From positions 6,572,501 through 6,636,500 of the forward strand of contig WPIO01000013.1 of assembly GCA_009760855.2 (NCBI GenBank): a stretch of 64,000 nucleotides of DNA. The letters are read 5' to 3'. Shown here piece by piece: positions 10,813 to 22,370 of the stretch; positions within the stretch are counted from its first letter, which is position 1, and every line of letters starts with the position of its first letter. The notes under the pieces were generated by a model. The model saw nothing but the letters and a program-made list of their open reading frames with translations, was not told the DNA's origin and searched no databases. Source of the DNA: Cristatella mucedo. Lineage: Eukaryota > Bryozoa > Phylactolaemata > Cristatellidae. The position numbers and the translations under genes were made by a program.

Positions 10813-11737
10813 TCTTTTATGTCTTATTGACAAAGAAGTTAGAGAAGCGATCTGCTAGCTCATAAGGATCACGAGATTAGGAGCTAACCTGGGAGCGGTT
10901 AAGGAGATGGTTGATCGTAGATATCAGCATTTCTGGATTGTGCATATGTGATTCAACAATGATTTTATAGAAGCTATACTTGGCCTTTGCTAGGATCGAT
11001 CGGTACGCTATACAGTAGTCCTCGTGTGCTTGTCGAGTAACAGTCAGTCCTGCCCTTTTGTACGCTTTTTTGAGAAGCTTTTTCAGAAAGCTTGCGCTTA
11101 GTAGACCTGGCTAGTTTAATGTCTGCGGTAAGCCATAAGCCGTCTGGGCGAGGGAGCACAGTGCGCTCAGTCAGAGGTGCAAACTCTTCGAGCATGTCCA
11201 TGTCCGCTAGCATCGTGTTGTAGCAATCTACTAACGACGACAGGTCGGAAGGGGGATTGAGCAGCAATGGCGAAAAAGATACACTTTCGCAGACGAAATC
11301 GGTGTCAAGGCTCTTAATGTTTCGCGATTGGTAAGTGACTTTGAATGCAGAGTATGGCACACTATGTAGACTGAATGAGATCTGCATTGGTCAGATAAGC
11401 AGAATTCTTTAATAAAATGTGATGATAGCGTGCAGTTGTATGACGAAATTTGGTCGAGTGTGTGATCCTTGATGGGAGTGGGGCATCCACGTGAGCCAAA
11501 AGAGACAATGAGTCAGTCACATCACGAATATAGTGCTGACGGCATCAGATAGGTTATAAAAGGGAATGTTTAAATCACCCATAACGAGAAAAGACCGATT
11601 TCTTGCACGCGGAATCGAAATGAGATGTGAGAAATCTGATATAAATGTGGACTTTTTAACTTGGGAGCGATAGACTACTGCCACCTAGCTGCAGCTTGTT
11701 GTCGATGAACTCAGAACCATAGATTCGAAAGGAAGGG

Positions 11738-11796
11738 GGTGTCTCGGGGGTGCCTCGGGGGGGGGGTGCCTCGGGGGGGGGGGACCCAGACGGCTG
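11738..11796 (+). repeat. G-rich tandem repeat
   Basis: Three units of GTGCCTCGGGGG-type sequence carry growing G runs (5, about 10 and about 11 G). The plus strand could form a G-quadruplex. It lies within the endonuclease region of the old LINE-A. Confidence 0.7.
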
Positions 11797-12060
11797 TAAA
11801 TTGAAGAATGGACGCGTGATAGCGCCGAATGCACTAACAGTTTTGATTGATCTCGGGCTATGAAAGAAGGAGAAGCCCGTTGGGTTTGCATCGTTTATGG
11901 CCGGAAAATGAACTGATTTCAGCCAGGCCTCGGTCAAGGCGAACAGGTTCAATTTATTCTCAGTAACTAAGGCACGTATTATTAATAGCTTGTTGCACAT
12001 TGAGCGAGGATTCCAAAGGCAAGCGTTATTTATGATGGCCCGGCTGCGTTATGAAAGGCC

Positions 12061-12640
12061 CGATGACTCCTAAGTTAGAGGATTTCACAGCAACGTAGGA
12101 GTGAGACCGCTCAGGGTGGTTCGCGAAAATGCTGGTAATTGTAAACGAGGATCAGACGATTCGTGTGCTTTTCACACAGTCAACAAGCATGGCATGATCC
12201 TCTCCAGCCGAAGCAACCGCGGCAGCTAGAATTTATCAAGCTATCGATAGCATTTGATCATTGAGTAATATATCATTATATCATTATATCATTGATTATC
12301 CTTCTTTATCACTAACAATAATGCAAGACCCTTTCAGGTGCTAATGGCCGCATGCGGAATGTTTACGGGCATTCAAATATGTAAGGGGTTTTATGCACCT
12401 CGACTACGCAATCAACTCCTGCAATGCCTGGCTGCAGCAGAGGGCCAGCAGAGACTGGCTGTGTAGTCTTGCTAAGGCTGGAGGCTTCAGCACGTTTTTT
12501 TCTCGAAAAAAATAACCGTCATTTTAATTGATGCCATTTTAAAGCATTATAATCAGTGCGGGCTTGTTTTCAACGTTTTTTCATGCTGTACATGAACGAG
12601 ACAAAAAGCTCTTTACCGCTTTGGCATAGTGAGCTACGTT
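12061..12640. other. Unassigned stretch
   Basis: AT-rich with short ATTATATC repeats near 12270-12295. No gene is recognised. Confidence 0.3.
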
Positions 12641-12859
12641 TAACGGTTTGGCCAGTGCTCAGATTCCCAGATGCCTCATCCTCGCGAGTAGTGTAGCATT
12701 TTACGCACCCTTCTTCTTTTTCTCCTATTTCGGCCTATTTGTTCTCCCACTCCTCCTGCTTCTCCTGCTGCCACCTCTTTCCACTAAAAAAACTTACTCA
12801 TTCTCTTCATGTTTTCCTTCTTTACTACTTTCCTTTCTCCCCTCCGTTTCAGTATCTCT

Positions 12860-12861
12860 AT

Positions 12862-12957
<96 letters not shown>

Positions 12958-12965
12958 CTCTCTCG

Positions 12966-13026
<61 letters not shown>

Positions 13027-13077
13027 TCTCTCTCTCTCGCTCTCCTTTCTCTCTTCGTCTCGCCCTCGCTCGCTCTC

Positions 13078-13141
<64 letters not shown>

Positions 13142-13198
13142 GTATAAATCTACAGGTATTTACCTTTTTGCATATTCTTCCCTTTCTCTCTCTCCTCT

Positions 13199-13283
<85 letters not shown>

Positions 13284-13285
13284 CC
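12860..13285. repeat. (TC)n pyrimidine tract, about 425 bp
   Basis: Two long CT blocks (12863-13133 and 13185-13282) flank a short non-repeat spacer around 13134-13180. Almost all bases of the plus strand are pyrimidine. The poly-Ser/Leu open frames through it are not genes. Confidence 0.95.
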
Positions 13286-13559
13286 ACCATATCGACGTTG
13301 ACTCAAAGCCTGGCTTCTCAATCTGCTCGCGTGACTTCTAACCGCTCAATTCCCAATCAGCGGCCGTTCGCCGGAGATTTACTGCCAGCGTTAAGTGCTC
13401 ATTCGGAAAGAGAGACTATAACAGCGAGTGGCTCTCCATAGCATACCAGCAAGTGCAACTTCCGCTGCACACTTTCCCTCGCGTCGGAGCTTCGCTGGTG
13501 GAACCGGTGGAGAGTTAGCGACGCTACTTTAATCGATGACGGCGAGCTCCCGCGCATAC

Positions 13560-15245
13560 AGAGTCTAACAATGGACGCTATTACGCGGCATTACCGTGCA
13601 GCAGCGGGCGAAGCGAAGCGTGGCGAGCGCGGCCGCATCTGGAGCGCGGGCTGCTGCTGCGGCTGCTGGAGCCCGAGCTCTCGCTCCAGCCGCAACTCCA
13701 GGCTCCAAGGTAGCTCGGCGGCTCGCCGCCCACGCCCCGGCCGGAGAGGTCTGTAAAGTATCGGGGCCAAATCCCTTTCGCTAACGCTACTAGCGCGTCG
13801 GCAGCGGCAATGCGTTTCTGCGGCTTACCTCGACCGCACGCAGAAAGGCGCTCTAAGCTTAGTTCAACTGCTAATGGGTGCCTTTCATGTAATTGATCTT
13901 TTCTCTAAATACTGCGCATTCTTACTGCAGCTTAGTCGGACATGTTTACGCGGCGGATTATCTTGCAATGCTGAGTGGCTAAAACAGATTGATGGCGACC
14001 GGCACCAAAGCTCGGCGGGGGAGGAGAAGAAGGCTCGCGATCGCTCGCGATCGATTAATGCGCCGCGGCAGCCGCACGCCGCTGCCACGCGAGCGCCTAG
14101 CCGCCAATACCCGAAAGCAGCGCGACAGGAGCGAACCGCCGCCTCTAACGAGCTTCGCCTAAGGCGGCGCAGCCGTCGGCCGGCGCTGGAGAGTGCCGAC
14201 ATGAAGCAGCGAAACCAGGTCGATCAGGTGCGTTCCCCCTCCAACGCATCCGACCACTCGCCCACCCTCGCGGAATGCCCGCTACGGGCGCATCGCACGT
14301 CTCTGACTTCGCAGGGAAGGGGGGCCAGCCGACGCGGCGACCGCATCGGCTCCGCATCGGTGCGTGGCCCCATCTCGCAGCGGGCCGGCAGCCGCCGCCG
14401 CCGCCGCGCGCACGAGCGAGTGCGAGCCTGGACCGCGCCGCTGGAACGCCGATCGACCGATGCCGCGGCTTCCGCTCCTCCACCGCAGCCGCCGCTCGCG
14501 CGTGCGAGAGACGGCCGCTTGCGCGTCCGAAGCAGCTCTCGGGAAGAAGGCCTAATTCCGGAGAGTGGCGCCGCTAGCTGGCCGGCCGCTTGCTTCCGAC
14601 CGCTCGCTCCGCTCGACGGATTCGTCGTCGTCGTCGCCGGCGTCCGCTTGCCAGCTCGAGCATCGACGGCGAGTGAGCTCGGCCATCGCAGCCAGACGGT
14701 CGTTCCTCCGGAAAACGGTAAGAAATGCTGCCTCTGCGGTGGCCACCGAGCTCTGCTCCCCACCGCGGAGAGTGCGGTGGCCACCGCAGAGCTCGGGGCA
14801 GCAGAGCTCGTCGCGTTCTCGACCAAAGTCGCGCGCCGCTCGCACGGCGCCCCCGCCCCGCCCCGCCCCGCCTCCGTCTGGCAGCTCTCGCGAAGTTCCC
14901 GGCGGCGGCGGCGGCCTGCGCGTCGCCGCTCGCTCAGCTCAGCGCGTCGCTGCTCGCGCCAAGCAGCTGGGCATTGTTAACGCTGCACCTGCTACATCTC
15001 CCTCAGCTCTTTAATGAGTAGAGTGCGGCGAGATGTCACGCGAGTGCATCGGTTTACTCTTCGAAGACCTCGAGTGGCGGAGCACCGCCCGCGAGCCGCG
15101 ACCAGCGGCTCAGCTATGCACCGCTATGCGCATGCCACAGGAGCGCGCTTTCCCCGCCGCCGCCGCAGCCGCAGCCGCCGCCGCTGCGCGGCCCGCCCTG
15201 AAATTCCGCCTGGCAAAATTTAGGCTTTGCACGAAATCTAGGTGT
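13560..15245. other. CpG island, possible promoter or non-coding first exon
   Basis: About 1.7 kb of very CpG-rich DNA sits midway between the divergent receptors. The long open frames on both strands (for example 13874-14980 plus) are Arg/Ala/Pro/Ser-rich, have no domain, and are expected by chance at this base composition. A consensus splice donor (AACG then GTAAGA, near 14717) could end a 5' UTR exon. I cannot assign a gene. Confidence 0.45.
14727..14806. repeat. Inverted repeat with doubled palindrome CGGTGGCCACCG
   Basis: The 12-bp palindrome CGGTGGCCACCG occurs twice about 40 bp apart. The flanks are themselves complementary (GAGCTCTG against CAGAGCTC, and TGCTGCC against GGCAGCA), giving several alternative hairpins or a cruciform. 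Confidence 0.7.
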
Positions 15246-15249
15246 TCGG

Positions 15250-16032
15250 TTCCAAACTGACGTTTCACTAGGCGCCTGCATCAGCTCCACAGTTGAGTCT
15301 GCTTACTTTCGGCTACGAAGCGTCGCGAGAATTCGGTTGCTTAGAAAGGGAGACTGCATCCAAGTTAATCCCCGTGCATTTGTGACACACCCTATCGACT
15401 TCTGTAGCTCACTGTTTCGCGGTCTACAGGCCTGTACAATCAAGCGCTCACAGTTGAATGCAAACTCAGCTGCTGGGCTTGTCTGTTGGGAGCGTTGCAC
15501 TTTCCACATTGCACCACTTCTTGCCTACCTGCACTGGCTCCCAGTCAAGCAACGCATGGACTTCAAGGTTTTGTCGCTCACTTTTATGTTCCTTCATTCT
15601 TTGGCTCCAGCCTACCTATAATGACTACTATCAACCAGGCAAGGCATCGTACCACCTGCTTTTCTGACTCAAATCATTTAGCTGTGCCTCGAATCTATTA
15701 AATTCCTCGGAGACCGTGACCTTCAGTTTGTACGCTCCCAAATCCTGGAACTCGGCTCGACTGACGTCACGACATCCCCTGACTTTCAGACATTTAAAAA
15801 GAAGCTAAAAACTCACAGCTTTCTCAAAGCATTTGGTGGGTCCTTGTGATTTTTCCTTTGTATGCTTATTATTCCTGACACTGTGCATGTCGCCACTAAC
15901 CACATTTACGTGTCGGCATTGCATTTCACCCCTTACCATACAATCATGCTTCTTTTACAGCACATAAAGTATGTAGAAGAAGATCAAGTTCTCAGAGGGC
16001 GCTACGCAAATGTATTGTTGTTATTGTCATCA
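15250..16032 (+). mobile_element. LINE-A copy, 5'-truncated
   Basis: Reverse-transcriptase thumb and end with frameshifts (HSLAPAYL; CTGGCTCCCAGTCAAGCAAC), a 3' UTR, and the terminal hairpin ending in AGAGGGCGCTACGCAAATG. It is followed directly by a SINE-1. Confidence 0.8.
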
Positions 16033-16035
16033 TTA

Positions 16036-16218
16036 CGAGAACTGGTGAGCCTTAATAGCTCGCACTAGGTAAGGTGGTTGCTATTCACGACCTCGACCCC
16101 GAGGTCGTGGGTTCGAATCCTGTGGTGGGCGATCCAATATCGCCACTGCAAGCGGTGGTGATAGCCGTCACGGTTCTTCTGTCGCTATACAAAAAGAGGC
16201 TGTTAAATTAGCTTGTAT
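16036..16218 (+). mobile_element. SINE-1 copy (tRNA-derived)
   Basis: The head resembles a tRNA, with a perfect B box GGTTCGAATCC at 16110-16120. The body has GCGATCC...ATCGCCACTGCAAGC and the tail TCGCTATACAAAAAGAGG then CTGTTAAATTAGCT. Transcription would be by RNA polymerase III. Confidence 0.85.
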
Positions 16219-16317
16219 TAATTAATAACCGAGTCTTTATTCGTGGGCTTTGCAACTCTCTGCAAGAGAAACAATAATCAATGGTTAATGGCGCAATAAG
16301 TATTAGTATTATTATAA

Positions 16318-16650
16318 GTCAGTAGTATAGCGTCACCAGAGAATTTGATCTCTTTCTATGCACTTGACATATGCTGCACAGGAAGCATGTCAATATGGTT
16401 GGTGATAACGTGCATAGCGTCAGCACGCACTAGCACGTAAAGCACGATTCACGCGGACCCTGCAAATGGTGCAGGGAACAGGTGCGTTTTTAGCTTCTCT
16501 TTTAATGTCGCCAAATCGGCGGATGCCGTGACGTCAATCGAGAGTTAGTTAGAGGCTCTGGGAGCATACGAGCTGAAGGCACAGTCCGCAAAGGATTTGT
16601 GGTTGGTTAGATGCTCAGCAAGGCGATTTCAGTCAGAGAGTTGTATAGTG
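16318..16650 (-). mobile_element. LINE-A 3' fragment
   Basis: A diverged terminal hairpin (GCGTCACCAGAGAATTTGAT), the 3' UTR and the last RT codons, minus strand. Confidence 0.7.
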
Positions 16651-17575
16651 CTTAAGAAAGGATTCAAAACCACACTGTAAGACACTCAAAGCCACCGGTT
16701 AGACGGACCCCTGGCTGGCACTGCACACTGAATCTTAAAGAGGTGATCGCGCCAGGCCGGAGCAAAACGGACAAGTAGTACAGAGAGCACTGCTTCGCTG
16801 AGCCAAGCTCGTCATAAGCGAGGGAACGGAGAGCGCTTAGGAGATGCGGCAAACTGAGCGATCGCCTCTTCCTAAATGTCAGCCTAAATTCAAAGCCGGA
16901 GGGCTAAAAGAGCGAGCGTCAGACTTCAAGATGTACCGCCGTCAAGAGGGGCAGATGATGATTAGGCTGATGATGGATGATGGATTAGGATGATGCTGAA
17001 CGGCCTCAGTGCTGCAGCTCTGGGTGTTTTTAAAAGACGACCTGGATCTCAGCCTTGTCTTATCGATTTTTCAATGGATAATTTCCTTTAGTTGGTTCAT
17101 AATCCTCTTTTGACGGTATTATTTGTACGATATTCTTCCTCGCCTCGGTATCCAGCCAATTCTGCTCCCGACTCTACAATCTTACAATCTTAAAGGGATA
17201 AATACCAAATTGATTCTATCAGCTGGAGCCCGAGTCAGAGCTCCGTGTCCTTCAAATGGTTCTGCAAACTATTCAGCCACAATGCTTCCAGAATGAGAAA
17301 ATTTGAGATCTCACACAGCTTGGAGCAAGTCGGTGGGAGCAGCCTGTTGTTGTTGCTCTGACGATAGGTGAGGGCCTGGGCAGCAAGCAGTAAGCCACAC
17401 ATTTAGCTAAATGTCGAAGAACCTCTTGGATTGATTTTTTTATTGAACTGCTAGGCTGCTGACTAGTGCATCTTGTGCGAGCCAAACATCAAGCGGTGAG
17501 CTCTCTATGACTGAGTGAATCACTCTAGCCATGTGTGTAGCCGCTGCTTCCGCTTCTTCAGCGAGGCCGCTCCCC
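16651..17575. other. Unassigned stretch
   Basis: There is a GATGAT-rich patch at 16965-17000. No gene or family is recognised. Confidence 0.3.
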
Positions 17576-17655
17576 ACTCCCCCCCCCCCCCCCCCCGCCC
17601 CGCTCCCCACCCCGCTCCCCGCCCCCCCCCCCGCCGCCGCTGCCGCCGCTACCGA
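17576..17655. repeat. C-rich low-complexity tract
   Basis: Runs of up to about 20 C are followed by GCCGCCGCTGCCGCC. The minus strand is a strong G-quadruplex candidate. Confidence 0.85.
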
Positions 17656-17978
17656 TGCTGCTGCAGCATAAGGTAGGTCGGTGGTCTGCCCGGCTCGAAT
17701 GCGCCAGTAGCATGTTTCCCATCCAAGTCAGAAAGAAATTGATTGCAACAAGTCTGCTAACTCTTTCACAAAGAAATTGACTACAATAAATTTGTTTACT
17801 CTACATTGTACAAAGTCAAACTTCTATGTTTTAGTCATAAGACACTTTTTTTTGGCAGTGAACTTGAAAATTTCCAAGAACCTCACCCTCGGATGCAGCA
17901 GACGGCATATTTTTTGTGGTTTAGTGACCACCTTGTCCGTGAAAGTCAAAAGAGCATACTTGAACTGATAGCGCATGC

Positions 17979-18550
17979 ATAATAATAATAATAATACACT
18001 TGATAAAGCGCCCTCAGAGAACTTAATCTCTTTCTAGGCGCTTTACATTTGCTGCAAAATGGGAAGTGCAAAGGGAAATGCAATTGAATGGTAATTAAAA
18101 TCAAGCTTGAAAAACAAACACAATGAATAAGATGGTTAGGGGTGACATGCACAGGGTCAGCATGCAAATGTGGTTAGTGGCAGCATGCAGCATGCACAGT
18201 GTCAGCACGCATAAGCACATCAAGGACGAATCACAGGGACCCACTATATGCTGTCCTAAATAGGTGTGTTTTTAGGTTCCTTTTAAATGTGGTCAGGTCA
18301 GGGGATGTTCTGACTCAGATCGGGAGGGAGTTCCAAGCTTTGGGAGCATACGAACTAAATGCACGGTCTCCAAAGGATTTGAGGTTTGTACGAGGTATTT
18401 GTAGACTGTTGGATTCCGAAAAGCGGGTGGTACGATGCTTGGCCTGATGGGGTAGTATATCTGACAGATAGGCTGGAGCCATAGAATGAAGGGACCTAAA
18501 AGTGAGCGACAAAACCTTGAAGTCAATCCGTTGCTTGACTGGTAGCCATA
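17979..18550 (-). mobile_element. LINE-A copy, 5'-truncated
   Basis: (ATT)n, an intact hairpin and the 3' UTR, then the reverse-transcriptase end (MAPAYLSDILPHQAKHRTTR). It is very close in sequence to the copies at 5786 and 8970, so it belongs to the youngest subset. Confidence 0.86.
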
Positions 18551-19820
18551 CCTATATGCATACCTCTCTCCTACCTCCTGCATTGCATTGGCTTCTTTTC
18601 GTGGCTGCTGCAGCATTTCAATGTCCTCGCGACGCGTGTCGTCTTCTCTGACACGCTCTACAGTACACGGTGCCGTGAACTCACTTAGTAGGCTACAGCC
18701 CCTTACGATAGAATTTTAGGTAACAGCTCTCGTGCATCGTGCATTATACAGTGGGTGTGCCCTAACAACCCGCAACGTTTCTCCGTGCTCGGAATATCCT
18801 ATTTCATTCATTGTTTCATTTCAATATTGCACTTTCGCGTAGTTTAGGCCAGCGTTGAGAATGCATCCATTTTGCGAATCCAACATGCTAGTGCGAATCC
18901 CGTGTTCAGTGACAGTCAAAGCTCGCCAACCAATCGGCTCATCTCTGCAGACGACGGAAGTGGGAGAACTGTAGAACTGCTTTTCTTTCGTGTTTTTTCC
19001 TACCGTTTTTAACGACTCTGCGCAAGCCGGTCAAGCACTCCTCCTTGCCTGGCTCCTGGCCAAATCGTAGCCTCGCTCTTCGAGCGGCCACCCTTGTGCG
19101 TCCGTCTCGCTTCCATTGAGCACCCAGCGTGTTCTTTTACGGCTCTCCTAGTTTACTCGCGTACAAATCCAATCCGGGCGATATTTCGGACACGTCCTTG
19201 CTACGTAATATAGACTCCATATAGCATACGTCTCAGTGATCGTATGCAGGTTATACTCGCAGCACAGAGCAGTGCGCAGTAAGACTTAAATAAGACTGGG
19301 CTAAAGGTAAGCTAATTCTACAACGGCATGTATGTAGCATCCGAAGAGCAGAGGCCGCGCCGACCGCTGCGGGCTTGCTGCGGGCAATAAAGAATCAGTT
19401 CCCGAGTCGTAAAGAGCGACCCCCTAACCCCTAGGTCAAGACCCGGGGGCTGCGACCCGGCGTGACGCTACTGACCAGGTATACGAGGTCGGTAGTTTGG
19501 CAGGCTCTCCGACTATTCGCCTCTTGTCGCTCTAACCCGTCGCACACGCCGCCAGCCGCCGCCGCCAGAATTCTTCGCTGGGAGCGAGGCTGAGGCTGAG
19601 CGACTCGTAGCCGAGAGACCAAACGTCGCCGAGACTCAAATCTGAGGTATTCAAAGATGGAAAGTAGACCAAATTTCGAAAAATTGATCCACTCATACGG
19701 GTACCGTACGCCACCCGGCACTTCGTGAGGGGGCCGGCCGAACGCCTCCGCGTGAGAAGCGCAAAGATATCGGTAAGGCCTTTCGCGTTCCACCTCCAAA
19801 AACAATGGCAATAGTATGAT
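18551..19820. other. Unassigned stretch
   Basis: Mixed-composition DNA with no recognised gene. A partial SINE-like patch (GAGTCGTAAAGAGCGA, about 19400) is too short to classify. Confidence 0.3.
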
Positions 19821-19824
19821 CTCT

Positions 19825-20125
19825 GTATAGCGCCAAAAGAGAACTAAATTCTTGTCTAGACACTTGGCCTATGCCGGAAAGGCGGCATTTTAATCAGCTT
19901 GCGATAGAATGCACAGCGTCAGCGCGCATTGGCACACAGAGGACCGTGCACACGAACCCACCAAATGCCTTTAGGAGCACGCAGCTATTTAGCTTCTTTC
20001 AAATGCCGTCAAGTCAGGGGGTGTTGTGACGTCAGTCGGAAGTGAGCTCCAGGCCTTGACAGCATGGCAGCTGAATAGACGGTCTCCAGCGGACTCGAAG
20101 CTGACTAGAGGGCACAGCTAAACGA
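19825..20125 (-). mobile_element. LINE-A 3' fragment
   Basis: A diverged hairpin (TAGCGCCAAAAGAGAACTAA) and 3' UTR, minus strand. Confidence 0.65.
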
Positions 20126-20199
20126 TTTGACGTCAGCTCCGTCTCCAGGCACGGACTTTTTCGGTTAGAGGCGCAAACAGTTTGAATTCCACGCTTTGG

Positions 20200-20519
20200 C
20201 AATCGGATCCCTTCGCTTCAGAAGCTGGCGACGTGTAGCTGCGGCGGCGGCGGCCATCGCGAGCTCACGCAGCGACCTGCCGTCTGTCCGCTCGTGGCTT
20301 AGGCCGCCGCGGAGGCGCGGAGGCGCGGCCGAGGCAGTGCTCCGCTGCTGCTGCTGCTGCTGCTGAGGGTGCGGAGCTATTTGTTTTCGTCGGGTCGCGA
20401 GACAATTAGCAGGCTCGGGCGCTACTGTGCCCAGCCGGCGCCTGAAAAACAGCCCTGTGTAGCCTTGCAGAGTCGCCGGCCGTTCAAATTCTTTCGCCCC
20501 TTCGTGCGCTGGACGCCGT

Positions 20520-20566
<47 letters not shown>

Positions 20567-20601
20567 TTCGGTGCGAGCACGGCTGGTCGGCGAGCTTCAA
20601 A

Positions 20602-20640
<39 letters not shown>

Positions 20641-20870
20641 CGCCGTCGCCGCCGCCGTCGCCGCCGCCGTCGCCGCCGCCGCTGAGCGGTCGGCCCCGGC
20701 AGCGCTATCCGGAACGGCGCTGGCGAGTGACCGCTGCGGCGGCTGCCGCCATTGCCAGGCCGTCGGAATAAATTGCCTACCGCCAAGCTCGAATTTTCCG
20801 CTACAGGTCGTGGCATCATCATCATCAGCGGAGCATTCACTGCCCCGCCGTAGTTAAAAATCACTGCTTG
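20200..20870. other. CpG island with (GA)n and (CCG)n
   Basis: GC-rich DNA containing (CTG)5 at 20345-20363, (GA)n at 20525-20565 and an imperfect (CCG)n at 20598-20682. The open frames through it give polyamino-acid runs only. It may be a regulatory island; no exon is supported. Confidence 0.5.
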
Positions 20871-20929
20871 TACAAAATTGATTTGCATCTGCTAACTAGC
20901 GAGCGAGCGTGGAGCGTCTCTCTGGGCGG

Positions 20930-21047
20930 TTTCATACCGATTGGTTGGTTGGGTAGTTTATTCCGATTGGTTGGTTAGGTAGTTTATTCCGATCGGTTGG
21001 TTGGTTGGTTTCATTCCGATTGGTTGGTTGGTTTCATCCCGATTGAC
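20930..21047. repeat. 26-bp minisatellite carrying CCAAT boxes
   Basis: Five units begin CCGATTGG or a variant at 20937, 20963, 20989, 21015 and 21039 (spacing 26, 26, 26, 24). Three units carry CGATTGG, which is an inverted CCAAT box; one has CGATCGG and the last CGATTGA. The array sits between two CpG-rich blocks. Confidence 0.85.
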
Positions 21048-21049
21048 CG

Positions 21050-21755
21050 CAGGCGGTGGCCTAGTGACCGTATGCGGACCGTAACGGCGGCGCTGGCGCC
21101 AGCTGCAGCAGCATTTGCGTTCGTTTCCAGCGAGAATTGTTTCCGGCGATTTCGCGTATCAAGCTCGGTGACCATGCGATGCATGGGGGGGGGGAGGTAA
21201 TGACGTGCAGCTGCGCGTCGCCGGCGAGCGGTGCAGCTCGTAGAGTGCGGGCGCGAATGACGCTCGCGCGTACGCCGCGCTCGCCGCCGGTATCGCCGAG
21301 CGCGGCAATGCTAAGAAAAGCGAGCTCGTACCGGCCAGCCGCGGCCAGCAGCGGCGGCGCGGTGCAGCGGCGCGGTGCAGCGGCGCGGCACTGCATCCAG
21401 GAAACTGCCGGACGCCCGGTCTCATTTTCGTCATCGCCGTACTCGTAAACACTTGCTAGCGAAACGAGCCGTAAGCAGCCGCGAGGCTGGAAATACTGGC
21501 TGATATCGTTCTCTCGGATGCTGATGCGACAGGAAAGTCTGCCGCTTCAGCTGCTGTTTTCTCCGTGGAGGAGGACGCGTTTCGCTCGCCCACGATGCCA
21601 ACGCGTTCACGAGCACCTCAAACCGTCGGCGCAGCATTCCGTACTTCCGTATTTTTTCCGTCGCAAAAACTAATCTTCGATTTTCCGTCGCCAGATCGTA
21701 TATATACAGAGTTGCGCGTACTGGTGCGTGCGTATAGACCTGTGTGGTCTTAGTT
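21050..21755. other. CpG-rich stretch, no gene seen
   Basis: It includes a tandem GCGGCGCGGTGCA repeat near 21355-21390 and a TATATATA motif near 21700. No coding segment is recognised. Confidence 0.35.
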
Positions 21756-21756
21756 T

Positions 21757-21930
21757 AGCGTCGATGCGCTAGTCGCTATTACAGCTTGTCGCTCGCTCTT
21801 TGCCACAGAGGTCGTCGGTTCGAATCTGTAGAAAGCAATCTTGTAATGATTACCACTGAAAGAGAGGCGATAGCCACACAAAGCCTTTTCTGCCACCGCT
21901 ATACAGATGAGGCTATTAAATCAGCTGACC
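21757..21930 (+). mobile_element. SINE-1 copy
   Basis: The B box is GGTTCGAATCT at 21817-21827; the tail has CGCTATACAGATGAGG then CTATTAAATCAGCT. It is diverged. Confidence 0.75.
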
Positions 21931-22039
21931 ATAACTTAATTTTTACCTTACGGTACGAAATCTCATCATTCACTCTCCATGTACGCATGCACTCTATATA
22001 TGCCTTAAAATTTCTTAAACCGACTCAATCTGCAGTGCA

Positions 22040-22320
22040 TGTAGTGGCGGAGCCACGGAGGAGGCGGGGCGGTGGCGGGGCAATTGCGCCTCCTCCTCCC
22101 CCCCCCCCCCGCTCCCGTGGACAGAAGGAACTGCATATATCCTGGAGAAAATTGTCCCAGGCCTTTGGGGGCGGTAAGGGACGCTTGCCCTCCCACACAA
22201 CCTGAAGGTTTGCCCTCGACCTGACAATCCTGTCTCCACCACTGGGTCCAGGGTTGAGAACGAAAAAGTGACGCACTTGAAATAGAAAGTAATCGTGAAA
22301 TTTGTGCTGCGGATCAAACC
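22040..22320. other. Unassigned GC-rich patch
   Basis: It contains a run of 13 C with flanking CTCCTCC. No gene is seen. Confidence 0.3.
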
Positions 22321-22370
22321 CGAAAACTAAGGGTTATCATAGTAATGTTTTTTATGACACCCTCAGAAAC

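Larger units (their letters stand above)
9790..12060 (-). mobile_element. Old near-full-length LINE-A, 5' segment
   Basis: Reading the minus strand from 12060: an apurinic-type endonuclease remnant (NKLNLFALTEAWLKS, about 11950; a MGDLNI motif near 11580); a linker open at 10974-11387; the start of the reverse transcriptase near 10500 (FEKAVVRPLLKK-like); the FHFYADDT catalytic region near 10205; and the thumb near 9900-10050. It has many stops and frameshifts and cannot be active. Together with 8565-8968 it is the most complete LINE-A of the window, about 2.7 kb without the insertion. Confidence 0.78.

Noticed and set aside
12648-13341. Three overlapping Ser/Leu-rich open frames
   Set aside because: All frames of a (TC)n tract are open. 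They are not genes.
13874-14980. A 368-codon open frame in the CpG island
   Set aside because: The composition (Arg, Ala, Ser, Pro) is what random GC-rich DNA gives, the other strand is equally open, and no domain or conserved motif is visible.
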